DNA from: an uncultured Oscillospiraceae bacterium
Lineage (GTDB): Bacteria > Bacillota > Clostridia > Oscillospirales > Oscillospiraceae
DNA: 64,000 nucleotides
NCBI GenBank assembly: GCA_934636655.1
Contig: CAKUAS010000010.1
Coordinates: forward strand, 1-64,000
Direction: 5' to 3'
Part shown: piece after piece, positions 24,888 through 31,886 of the stretch
How the letters are laid out: each line of letters starts with the position of its first letter
How positions within the stretch are numbered: the stretch's first letter is position 1
Made by a program: the position numbers and the translations under genes
The notes under the pieces: generated by a model
Databases searched by the model: none
What the model saw: only the letters and a program-made list of their open reading frames with translations
Told to the model about the DNA's origin: nothing

Positions 24888-26156
24888 GTGCTTTTAGAGT
24901 TTGTATGTTCTAACCACAAATCAATTCGTCAGCCTATAGTTTTCTCAATGTTAGCTGGAAGTGAATCTTCTCGAGAAAATGAGTTCATTAAGTGGCACAA
25001 AATGAATCTTCTCAGATCAGCTGTCATATACGGAGCAAACGGAACTGGGAAAAGCAATTTTATTGATGCAATTTCGTTTGTAAAGAATTTTGTCGTCAGG
25101 GGAATCATGCATCAACCTGGAGACGGTGTCAGGCAGTTGCCTCACAAATTGGAGACAGCATTAACTGATAGCAAGTATGAAATGCAGTTCATTATTAATG
25201 ATCTTCGATTTGCTTTTGGTTTTACTCTTAACAATTATTTAGTCAAAGAGGAATACCTGTATTATTTCCCAAATGGGCGCCAAACGAAAATTTATGAGCG
25301 CAGCGGTGAAAAGTTTTTAACTGGCAGAAAGTTCACCAATAAATTCACGGCTTGCAAAGATATCCTAAAACCAAATAGATTATTGTTGTCTTGTGCGGCA
25401 AACTTCAGTACCGTTGAGGAAGTTACTTTGGCCTACATGTTTTTTAAAGACAGCTTAGTAATTTATGAATATGGTGAATCAACTCAGAGCTGGATGAACT
25501 ACTCTTTACATCAAATGGCATCCAATAAACCTATGAAAAGCGCTGTTTTAGCCCTTATGAAATCCATAGGATTAGATATTACTGATGTAATTGTTGAAAT
25601 AGAAGAAAAAAGCATCCCAGTTGATGAAGCAGTTCTCCCTGATTTTTTGTCTGATGAGTTCAAGAAGCGGCTCATACAAGAAAAAGTTGACTCAATTCAA
25701 GCAAGAGTCATTTATAGCTCTTTTGAAACAGACTTAATGAGTGAAGAATCCGCTGGCATAAAAAAACTGTTTTCTTTTCTATGCCCATTTATAGATATAA
25801 TGTTCACTGGGAAAGTTCTTATTTGCGACGAGCTTGAAACAAGTCTTCACGAATCGCTACTTCAGGCTATACTAAAATTCTTTTCTGCTTTCACACAAAG
25901 CAACTCTCAGATCATATTTACAACGCACGATACGAGTTTACTTGATTTAGGCATTTTTAGGCGTGACCAAATATGGTTTACCGAACTCAGAAAAGAAGAT
26001 CGCTCTACTGATTTGTACTCTTTAGCCGAAATTAAGAATGTGCGAAAAGGCGAAAAATTTGGAAAAGGGTATATTTTGGGGAAATACGGTGCTATTCCCA
26101 TGTTAAACACCTCTTTTGCTGATACTCTTGAGCGCCTGTCCGAGGTGATCAAGTGA
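24888..26156 (+). CDS. AAA15-type ABC ATPase, anti-phage system sensor candidate
   Basis: This 422-residue ATPase has Walker A GANGTGKSN at residues 49-57, Walker B LICDELE with D314/E315, and an H-loop TTHDTSLL at H347. It is built like AriA of PARIS, AbiL or RloA-type proteins, with an N-terminal FVCSNHKSIRQP strand typical of the group. These ATPases sense infection and release or activate a toxic partner. The gene is visibly AT-rich against the phage genes, lies after the late terminator and has its own promoter. It overlaps the HEPN gene by GTGA. The defence role is inferred. Confidence 0.8.
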   Translation: MLLEFVCSNHKSIRQPIVFSMLAGSESSRENEFIKWHKMNLLRSAVIYGANGTGKSNFIDAISFVKNFVVRGIMHQPGDGVRQLPHKLETALTDSKYEMQFIINDLRFAFGFTLNNYLVKEEYLYYFPNGRQTKIYERSGEKFLTGRKFTNKFTACKDILKPNRLLLSCAANFSTVEEVTLAYMFFKDSLVIYEYGESTQSWMNYSLHQMASNKPMKSAVLALMKSIGLDITDVIVEIEEKSIPVDEAVLPDFLSDEFKKRLIQEKVDSIQARVIYSSFETDLMSEESAGIKKLFSFLCPFIDIMFTGKVLICDELETSLHESLLQAILKFFSAFTQSNSQIIFTTHDTSLLDLGIFRRDQIWFTELRKEDRSTDLYSLAEIKNVRKGEKFGKGYILGKYGAIPMLNTSFADTLERLSEVIK

Positions 26157-26857
26157 AAAAAGATTTACATTTAAGACCGCGGTCCGAAGGCACAAGGGAT
26201 GCCATTTCTGTGCCAACAATGTTCGACCTTGCAGAAATAAAAGCTCATTTTGATGATAGCCTTACCTCAATAGAAAAGCAATATCTTGTATACGATAGTC
26301 TTCTTGAGAATGGAAAAACATCTGAGGGCGACAACATTTTAAGATCAATATTTGTATTTGCGGAAGGAATTCTCGATTTTTATCTTCACGAGATCAGTAA
26401 ATACTGTTTGTATGAAATGTTTGTGGGAAATTGGAATAGATCGCAAAAGTATTCCAGCTTAAAAGTCCCTATATTACAGGTCGAGGATGCCTTAAACACG
26501 CCTGAATCTAAAGAATGGTTTTTCGGGTTTGTAAATAATTTCTTGTCGAATAAAGTTTTATTATCTGCTGAGGCAATGCATGACCAGTTGAATCTTATAG
26601 GCATTCCTTTTCAAGATGTAATGTGCACTCTTTTTCCGAACTGCAAGCAGCAAGAAGCCACAAATAACGGAAAGCACATGATACAAGCACTTTTTGCTCG
26701 CAGAAACAAAATAGTTCATCAGGATGACAGAAGCCATGAATCCGCAGAAAAAGATAACATATCTAAAGATTTTGTGGAAAACAGCTTGCAGCAGATAAAA
26801 GACATCGTGAATACTATACATAACTTTGCCTGCGAACTACAAGCCAAAAATGCTTGA
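26153..26857 (+). CDS. HEPN-motif effector protein (putative RNase)
   Basis: This 234-residue, mainly helical protein has the motif R184-N-K-I-V-H189 (R-x4-H) after a basic ALFARR stretch, the catalytic signature of HEPN ribonucleases such as those in abortive infection and toxin systems. No other domain is seen. It starts at GTG 26153, overlapping the ATPase stop, so the two are translationally coupled and probably act as one complex. By analogy the ATPase would hold or trigger the nuclease, which would cut tRNA or other RNA. The substrate is unknown. The AT-rich codon use differs from neighbouring phage and host genes. Confidence 0.75.
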   Translation: MKKDLHLRPRSEGTRDAISVPTMFDLAEIKAHFDDSLTSIEKQYLVYDSLLENGKTSEGDNILRSIFVFAEGILDFYLHEISKYCLYEMFVGNWNRSQKYSSLKVPILQVEDALNTPESKEWFFGFVNNFLSNKVLLSAEAMHDQLNLIGIPFQDVMCTLFPNCKQQEATNNGKHMIQALFARRNKIVHQDDRSHESAEKDNISKDFVENSLQQIKDIVNTIHNFACELQAKNA

Positions 26858-26873
26858 AGTATTCCTTCAAGCA
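26851..26873 (+). terminator. Perfect 9-bp hairpin at the end of the cargo operon
   Basis: TGCTTGAAG (26851-26859) and CTTCAAGCA (26865-26873) pair around TATTC, with the effector stop codon inside the left arm. No T-run follows, so termination would be weak or factor-dependent. Confidence 0.5.
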
Positions 26874-27059
26874 CAGTGTATTGTAGTCAATCAAAAAACG
26901 ACCTGTCTATGTGTTTTATGGCAAAAGCAAACCACTTTGATGTATCGTACTTCTCATAATTTGAGCCCGAAATGGAACCCCAAAACACCTTGGGCCCCCG
27001 GTTTTCGCCCCGTTTATCGGGCTCCAAAGCGTATTTTTGAGTAACACTGCATTGATATG
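26874..27059. other. Right prophage junction region (attR expected here)
   Basis: No gene is seen. The 8-base inverted repeat GAGCCCGA (26963-26970) / TCGGGCTC (27017-27024) frames a GC-rich block inside AT-rich DNA. From 27060 on, the terminator and tRNA genes are clearly host. The attachment site should lie in this stretch or in the adjacent tRNA-Lys 3' end. The exact core cannot be set without the left end. Confidence 0.45.
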
Positions 27060-27096
27060 AAAAAACCTTGTAGTCATTGAAACTACAAGGTTTTTT
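27060..27096 (-). terminator. Bidirectional terminator of the tRNA operon
   Basis: A 15-bp perfect stem (27060-27074 with 27082-27096) begins with six A and ends with six T residues, so it works on either strand. It lies just beyond the 3' end of the minus-strand tRNA cluster. Confidence 0.9.
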
Positions 27097-27108
27097 CGCA
27101 TTTTGCGT

Positions 27109-27184
27109 TGGTGCTCCAGCGGGGATTCGAACCCCGGACACCCTGCTTAAAAGGCAGGTGCTCTGCCTACTGAGCTACTGGGGC
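27109..27184 (-). tRNA. tRNA-Lys (anticodon UUU)
   Basis: The minus strand folds as a full tRNA with anticodon loop CTTTTAA (TTT), T-loop GGTTCGAATCC and encoded CCA. The acceptor arms GCCCCAG and CTGGAGC pair except for a C3-A70 mismatch. It is the last gene of the cluster, with its 3' end facing the prophage. Confidence 0.95.
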
Positions 27185-27189
27185 AGATG

Positions 27190-27263
27190 TGGCTGGGATG
27201 GCGGGACTCGAACCCACTATATCAGAGTCAAAGTCTGAGGTGTTACCATTACACTACATCCCA
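27190..27263 (-). tRNA. tRNA-Gln (anticodon UUG)
   Basis: On the minus strand the acceptor TGGGATG/CATCCCA pairs fully, the anticodon loop is CTTTGAC (TTG), and CCA is encoded. Only five bases separate it from tRNA-Lys. Confidence 0.95.
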
Positions 27264-27323
27264 CCATCTAAATCTATTCTATTGTACACAGAGACCGGGC
27301 TTTTGTCCGGCCTCTGTGACTTG

Positions 27324-27401
27324 TGGGGTGGGTAAAGGGACTCGAACCCTCGACACCCGGAACCACAATCCGGTGCTCTAACCAACTGAGCTATACCCAC
27401 C
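27324..27401 (-). tRNA. tRNA-His (anticodon GUG)
   Basis: On the minus strand the anticodon loop TTGTGGT gives GTG. The acceptor GTGGGTA/TACCCAC is extended by the extra 5' G opposite C73, as expected for tRNA-His, and CCA is encoded. Confidence 0.95.
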
Positions 27402-27413
27402 ATATTTTTATTT

Positions 27414-27490
27414 TGGCACGCCAAGAGGGATTCGAACCCCCGACCTACTGCTTAGAAGGCAGTTGCTCTATCCTGCTGAGCTATTGGCGC
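27414..27490 (-). tRNA. tRNA-Arg (anticodon UCU)
   Basis: On the minus strand the anticodon loop CTTCTAA (TCT) sits in stem ACTGC/GCAGT. The acceptor GCGCCAA/TTGGCGT has one G-U pair, and CCA is encoded. Confidence 0.95.
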
Positions 27491-27505
27491 ATATTACCGC
27501 TTCGA

Positions 27506-27579
27506 TGGAGCGGGCGATGGGAATCGAACCCACGTATCCAGCTTGGAAGGCTGGTGTTCTACCATTGAACTACGCCCGC
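27506..27579 (-). tRNA. tRNA-Gly (anticodon UCC)
   Basis: On the minus strand the anticodon loop CTTCCAA (TCC) sits in stem CCAGC/GCTGG. The acceptor GCGGGCG/CGCCCGC pairs fully and CCA is encoded. It is the first gene of the cluster, nearest the promoter. Confidence 0.95.
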
Positions 27580-27611
27580 ACGGCCGTTCCCATTGAATGT
27601 TCAGCTTAAAG

Positions 27612-27640
27612 ATAATAACAACATTTTTGCTAATTGTCAA
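27612..27640 (-). promoter_or_regulatory. Strong promoter of the tRNA cluster
   Basis: On the minus strand a perfect -35 TTGACA (27635-27640) is separated by 17 bases from -10 TATTAT (27612-27617), about 33 bases before tRNA-Gly. This is near-consensus for a stable-RNA promoter. Confidence 0.85.
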
Positions 27641-27685
27641 TATTTTTGCCGCAAAAACTTTTAAAAGTCAAAAAAATATTTATCA

Positions 27686-27714
27686 TTGCTATTTGCTTTG
27701 CTTTTTTGTATAAT
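27686..27714 (+). promoter_or_regulatory. Promoter of the 105-residue protein gene
   Basis: TTGCTA at 27686-27691 and TATAAT at 27709-27714 are 17 bases apart, about 40 bases before the ATG at 27753, with GGAGG between. It is divergent from the tRNA promoter. Confidence 0.7.
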
Positions 27715-27752
27715 GCTTCTGTTATAAATAAGTCCACCATCGGAGGTTTGCA

Positions 27753-28070
27753 ATGATTGAATTAACAATGCAGGTCAGCGAATTTGACTATACCGAAACG
27801 CTCGACACTTTCCTGCCCGATTTGATAAAGATCCTGTCCGAGAGTGAAGGTGTCAACCCTCTCATCCGCAAGTGTGTCGGTGCATCGCCCGAATTTTCAA
27901 AGAAGATCGTCAAGGGCATCCTCGCGGCAATGAGCCCTAAGCAGAAAGAGGCTCTGACGGTAAAGTTTCTGAACGTATACGCATCCAAGCTTGTTGCGCA
28001 GGTCAATGAGGTCGCCGCCAAAAACGGCATCGTCATCACCCTTGACAACGCAAGAGCGACGATAAAGTAA
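27753..28070 (+). CDS. Conserved 105-residue protein of unknown function
   Basis: This is a small, mostly helical protein (DFTYTETLDTF-like start, IRKCVGASPEFSKKIVKGIL, LNVYASKLVAQVNEVAAKNGIVIT). It has no signal peptide, membrane helix or known motif. It has its own consensus promoter, GGAGG ribosome site and terminator, so it is a single-gene unit that is probably well expressed. I do not recognise a family. Confidence 0.7.
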   Translation: MIELTMQVSEFDYTETLDTFLPDLIKILSESEGVNPLIRKCVGASPEFSKKIVKGILAAMSPKQKEALTVKFLNVYASKLVAQVNEVAAKNGIVITLDNARATIK

Positions 28071-28108
28071 ACAGCTGACAGTGAACAGCAAAACTTAACA
28101 CAAGCGAC

Positions 28109-28148
28109 AAAAAGAGAGTGCAGATTCCGCATCTGCACTCTCTTTTTT
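28109..28148. terminator. Terminator of the GAGAGTGCAGA family, copy 1
   Basis: Arms AGAGAGTGCAGAT (28113-28125) and ATCTGCACTCTCT (28131-28143) are flanked by A and T runs, so it can stop both the plus-strand gene before it and the minus-strand oxidoreductase after it. Near-identical stems recur later in the host part of the window. Confidence 0.92.
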
Positions 28149-28163
28149 CTGCTTATCGTAAAA

Positions 28164-30893
28164 TCACCGATTTGCAAATTTCTCTTTGATGTCCTTTATC
28201 TTGAGCTTTGCGGCACGTTTTGCCATGTAGGGCAGGATGTACTTCATCTTATCCTCGCAGCGGACCATGTGGGTCGCCTCGGGGTGATCGCGGCGTAGGT
28301 GGATTGCGTCGAACTCGCACTTGGTGGTGCACAGGCCGCAGCCGATGCACTTGTTCTGATCGACGACGGACACGCCGCAGCCCAGGCAGCGGCTCGCCTC
28401 GGCCTTGACATCCTCCTCGGTGAAGGTCAGGCGGTCGTTGCTGAAGGTCTTGGCCTTCTCGGGATCGTGGCGCACCTCGCGGCGGGCGGGAGCGTCGAAG
28501 CAGTCGGCCTCAAGGACGACGTTGTCCTTATCGAGCTCGTGGAAATCGCGCGGATTACGGGCAAGCGTAAGGCTCTGTCCGGGCTGAACAAAGCGGTGGA
28601 GGCTGATCGCGCCCTCGCGTCCGGCAGCGATAGCGTCTATCGCGAATTTCGGTCCGGTGACCACGTCGCCGCCGGCAAAGATATCGCTCTGCGCGGTCTG
28701 ATAGGTGACGGCATCAACCTCGACGGAGTTCTTTTTGCCGAGCTTTGCCTGTCCGATATCAAGAGTTCCCCAGTCGATGGTCTGGCCGATGGCCGCAATG
28801 ACGGAATCGACCTTGATCGTCTCGAACTTGCCGGTTCCGACGGGCTTTCTTCTGCCCTTCTCGTCGGGCTCGCCGAGTTCCATGATCTCGACCTTGAGTG
28901 CTGTTACCTTACCGTCCTTGCCCTCAATGGCAACGGGGGCGTTGAGGTACCTAAGCTTCACGCCCTCTTCCATGGCTTCCTTGACCTCCTCGGGGTCAGC
29001 GGGGAGCTCTTCTGCCGAGCGGCGGTAAATTACATATGTGTTCTTCGCACCGAGACGCACCGCCGTGCGGCACACATCCATTGCGACATTGCCGCCGCCG
29101 ATGACTGCGCAGCTCTTGCCGACCTTGGGCTTGCTGCCGAGATTGACCTCGCGCAGGAAGTCAACGCCGCCGAATACGCCCTCGAGCTCCTCGCCCTCGA
29201 CGCCGAGCTTTGCCGACTTCTGCGCTCCGATGGCGATGTAAAAACCCTTGTAGCCCTCATCGCGCAGCTGCTGGATGGTAACATCCTTGCCGGCCTCAAC
29301 GCCGCACTTGAAGGTAACGCCCATTTCCTTGAGAATGTCGATCTCGGCATTGAGAACGTCCTTTTCAAGGCGGAAGGAGGGGATGCCGAGGGTCAGCATG
29401 CCACCGGGAACGGGGTTGCGGTCGAAAATGGTAACGTTTTCATAGCCCATCTCGGCGAGGTAATATGCGCAGCTCATGCCTGCGGGACCTGCGCCGATGA
29501 TGGCGATCTTCTCCTGCCAGGGCTCGGTGTTGCCCTTGTGGAATTTCTTTTTGGGAACATAGCGGGTCTCGGCGTGCAGCTCCTTTTCGGCGATAAAGCG
29601 CTTTATCTCGTCGATGGCCAGCGCGCGGTCGACCTTGCTGCGGGTGCAGGCATCCTCACAGCGGCGATTGCAGATATTGCCGCAGACAGCCGGGAATGGG
29701 TTATCCTGCTTTATGAGTTTGAGAGCGTCGAGGTATCTGCCCTCGCCTGCCATTTTGATGTAGCCCTGAACGGCGATGTGCGCCGGGCACGCGGTCTTGC
29801 AGGGCGCGGTACCCGAGGTGTGGCAATTGGACTGATTGGTGTTGACATAGTCCTTGTTCCACATGTGCTCACCCCAGTGATTATCGTCGGGCAGCGGCTG
29901 CTTGGGATAAACGACGGGGCCGTTTTTCGTGCACAGCTTTTGGCCGAGCTTGGCAGCTCCGGCGGGGCAGACCTCGGCGCACTTGCCGCAGGCGACGCAC
30001 TTGTCGGCATCGACATGGGCGCGGTAAGCGGAGGCGGACATGTTCGGGGTGTTGAAAAGCTGCGAGGTGCGCAGCGCTACGCAGGAACCGAGCGCACAGT
30101 TGCAGATGCCGATGATCTTGTCCTCGCCGTCAATGTTTGTTATCTGATGAACGTAACCGTTTTCCTCTGCACGCTCGAGTACGGCAAGCACCTCCTCGCG
30201 CGTGGCGTAGTGGCCGATGCCGGTCTCGACAGTGTAGCGCGCGGTGTCACCTACCGCGATGCAGCAATCGTCTTCCATCTCACCGCAGCCGTCGCCGAGC
30301 ACGCGGTGCATCGCGCGGCAGGAGCACTTGCTCAGGGCGTAAACTCCGTCATACTTATCCAGCCAGTGCGAGATGTGCTCAAGGCTCGATGAGCCGCTGT
30401 TTGCCGGAATAGCCTTCTCAACAGGCAGGGTGTGCATGCCGATGCCCGCGCCTCCGGGAGGCACCATAGCGGTTATCGCCTTCAGGGGCAGATAACCCAT
30501 CTGATCGAAAAAGCGGCCGATCTCGGGATGCGCCTCGAGCTGATCGGTGTGCATGTTCATGTACTCCGCGCAGCCGGGGATAAAGCGCGGCAGCACCCAC
30601 TTTTTGAGCTGTCCGTTGTTCTCGTAATGGAACTCGAGCAGGCCCACCATGCTCATCTTGTCGAACATGTCCTTGACATATTCGGGGCTCTTGCCCATCT
30701 TCTTTGCGATCTCCTCCGGAGTTGCCGGAACACGCACGTCCATTTGCAGCGCGACCTCCGCCATCTCGTCCGTGACCACGGCGGCCAGGCCGTAGTATTC
30801 GGGCGAGGACTCGTCGAGCTTTTCAAGACCGAGCTTTATCGTCGCGCGGTCGGTCAGCTTCTTGCCGAGCTGAAGTATAAGTTCTCTTGCCAT
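28164..30893 (-). CDS. Multi-cluster Fe-S/FAD oxidoreductase with GltD-type core (paralog A)
   Basis: This 909-residue soluble protein is built as follows. A winged-helix-like N-terminus (PEEIAKKMGKSPEYVKDMF, ~60-80) leads into a cysteine-rich domain (SKCSCRAMHRVLGDGCGEM; GICNCALGSC). A ferredoxin motif CVACGKCAEVCPAG follows at ~300, then a glutamate-synthase small-subunit core with FAD site IGAGPAGMSCAYYLAEMG and NAD(P) site IGGGNVAMDVCRTAVRLGA. A final pair of clusters has CIGCGLCTTKCEFDAIHL. It probably passes electrons between NAD(P)H and a ferredoxin-type partner. The GltD core is almost identical to that of the protein at 31887, while the N-termini diverge. It is divergent from a GntR regulator. 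Confidence 0.85.
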   Translation of the reverse strand: MARELILQLGKKLTDRATIKLGLEKLDESSPEYYGLAAVVTDEMAEVALQMDVRVPATPEEIAKKMGKSPEYVKDMFDKMSMVGLLEFHYENNGQLKKWVLPRFIPGCAEYMNMHTDQLEAHPEIGRFFDQMGYLPLKAITAMVPPGGAGIGMHTLPVEKAIPANSGSSSLEHISHWLDKYDGVYALSKCSCRAMHRVLGDGCGEMEDDCCIAVGDTARYTVETGIGHYATREEVLAVLERAEENGYVHQITNIDGEDKIIGICNCALGSCVALRTSQLFNTPNMSASAYRAHVDADKCVACGKCAEVCPAGAAKLGQKLCTKNGPVVYPKQPLPDDNHWGEHMWNKDYVNTNQSNCHTSGTAPCKTACPAHIAVQGYIKMAGEGRYLDALKLIKQDNPFPAVCGNICNRRCEDACTRSKVDRALAIDEIKRFIAEKELHAETRYVPKKKFHKGNTEPWQEKIAIIGAGPAGMSCAYYLAEMGYENVTIFDRNPVPGGMLTLGIPSFRLEKDVLNAEIDILKEMGVTFKCGVEAGKDVTIQQLRDEGYKGFYIAIGAQKSAKLGVEGEELEGVFGGVDFLREVNLGSKPKVGKSCAVIGGGNVAMDVCRTAVRLGAKNTYVIYRRSAEELPADPEEVKEAMEEGVKLRYLNAPVAIEGKDGKVTALKVEIMELGEPDEKGRRKPVGTGKFETIKVDSVIAAIGQTIDWGTLDIGQAKLGKKNSVEVDAVTYQTAQSDIFAGGDVVTGPKFAIDAIAAGREGAISLHRFVQPGQSLTLARNPRDFHELDKDNVVLEADCFDAPARREVRHDPEKAKTFSNDRLTFTEEDVKAEASRCLGCGVSVVDQNKCIGCGLCTTKCEFDAIHLRRDHPEATHMVRCEDKMKYILPYMAKRAAKLKIKDIKEKFANR

Positions 30894-30937
30894 GTAACCT
30901 TTCCCCTTTATCTGTGTATTGACAAATCAGCATTCGT

Positions 30938-30967
30938 GTAATACAATTGGTCTGTCCAATATGTTAA
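30938..30967 (-). promoter_or_regulatory. Promoter with palindromic operator before the minus-strand oxidoreductase
   Basis: On the minus strand TTAACA (30962-30967) and TATTAC (30938-30943) are 18 bases apart. A perfect palindrome ATTGG-TCTGT-CCAAT (30946-30960) fills the spacer. This is where a repressor such as the divergent GntR protein would block transcription. Confidence 0.6.
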
Positions 30968-31054
30968 TAATTAATCATTCCGGTGCGAAAAAGTCAATAT
31001 GTAGGCGAAAATGACTTATATTTTCGGCAGTTTATTGCATATCTCGCCTGCTTA

Positions 31055-31073
31055 TGTGTGTAATTTGCACACA
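31055..31073 (+). promoter_or_regulatory. Inverted repeat upstream of the GntR regulator gene
   Basis: TGTGTG and CACACA are exact complements around a 7-base spacer, about 50 bases before the regulator ATG. It may be an autoregulatory operator. It differs in sequence from the site at 30946-30960. Confidence 0.45.
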
Positions 31074-31122
31074 GCTTTGATGTTTTGGTTTTGGTCGCAC
31101 CAATTTATAAATGGAGTTACCC

Positions 31123-31851
31123 ATGGATAACTTTGAAAAACTGACCTCGCCGTCATTAAAAGATCTTTTCGTTTCGCGCATCGCGGGACTCATTTTGTCC
31201 GGCAAGCTCCGCGTCGGAGAAAAATTTCCGCCCGAGAGGGCGCTTGCCGAGCAGATGGGCGTCGGCAAAACAGTCGTACACTCGGGGCTTCAGGAACTGC
31301 AGCGCCTCGGTCTTGTCACGATAAAGCCGCAGAGCGGCGTTTTCGTCGCCGATTATATGCGCGACGGGAATCTTGCGACCTTCAACGCCATCGTGCGCTT
31401 TAACGGCGATAATCTGAGCGTCGATACGATAGCCGGGCTGTTCGACCTGCGTTTAGCGGTCGAGGGAGCCGGCATGCTCGCGCTTGCAGAGAAGCACACG
31501 CCGGACGATATCGCGCAGCTGCGTGAGTGTATAGGCTCGCTCGGCGATTTCGTCGCGTCGGAGGATTTCACCTACCCCGCCTTTGCCGCGCGGCTCTATG
31601 AATTTCCTAAGCTCATATGCCGCCTCGGCGGAAAGCCGATGCTGGCGCTGGTGTTCAAATCCGTCGAGGAGGGCGCGGTGTATCTAACCGAGCGCTACGT
31701 CCGCTCGATAGGCACGGCTGCGGCGATAAACGAGCTCGGCCGCTTTGCCGACAAGCTCGCCCACGGCGACGGCGAGGGCGCTGTCGAGCAGCTGCGCGAG
31801 TGCATGGATTCCCAGCTCGAGAGGTACAGAAAGCAAAAGCAAGCACCATAA
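31123..31851 (+). CDS. GntR/FadR-family transcription regulator
   Basis: In this 242-residue protein, residues ~8-70 form the GntR winged helix (IAGLILSGKLRVGEKFPPERALAEQMGVGKTVVHSGLQEL, with a LVTIKPQSGVFV wing). Residues ~85-230 form an all-helical FadR-type ligand domain. GGAG at 31112-31115 selects ATG 31123. It lies between the two oxidoreductase paralogs, divergent from one and 35 bases ahead of the other, so it very likely controls both in response to a small carboxylate or related metabolite. The ligand is unknown. Confidence 0.88.
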   Translation: MDNFEKLTSPSLKDLFVSRIAGLILSGKLRVGEKFPPERALAEQMGVGKTVVHSGLQELQRLGLVTIKPQSGVFVADYMRDGNLATFNAIVRFNGDNLSVDTIAGLFDLRLAVEGAGMLALAEKHTPDDIAQLRECIGSLGDFVASEDFTYPAFAARLYEFPKLICRLGGKPMLALVFKSVEEGAVYLTERYVRSIGTAAAINELGRFADKLAHGDGEGAVEQLRECMDSQLERYRKQKQAP

Positions 31852-31886
31852 TATACACATAATTTAAGGAAGAGGAGAGAACAAAA

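Noticed and set aside
26887..27141. Minus-strand frame overlapping tRNA-Lys and the prophage junction
   Set aside because: It reads through a tRNA gene and a terminator; it is the usual false frame over such regions.
28299..30392. A 697-codon open frame on the plus strand opposite the first oxidoreductase
   Set aside because: Same reason: low-complexity Leu/Ala/Asp text with no domain, antisense to a well-supported gene.
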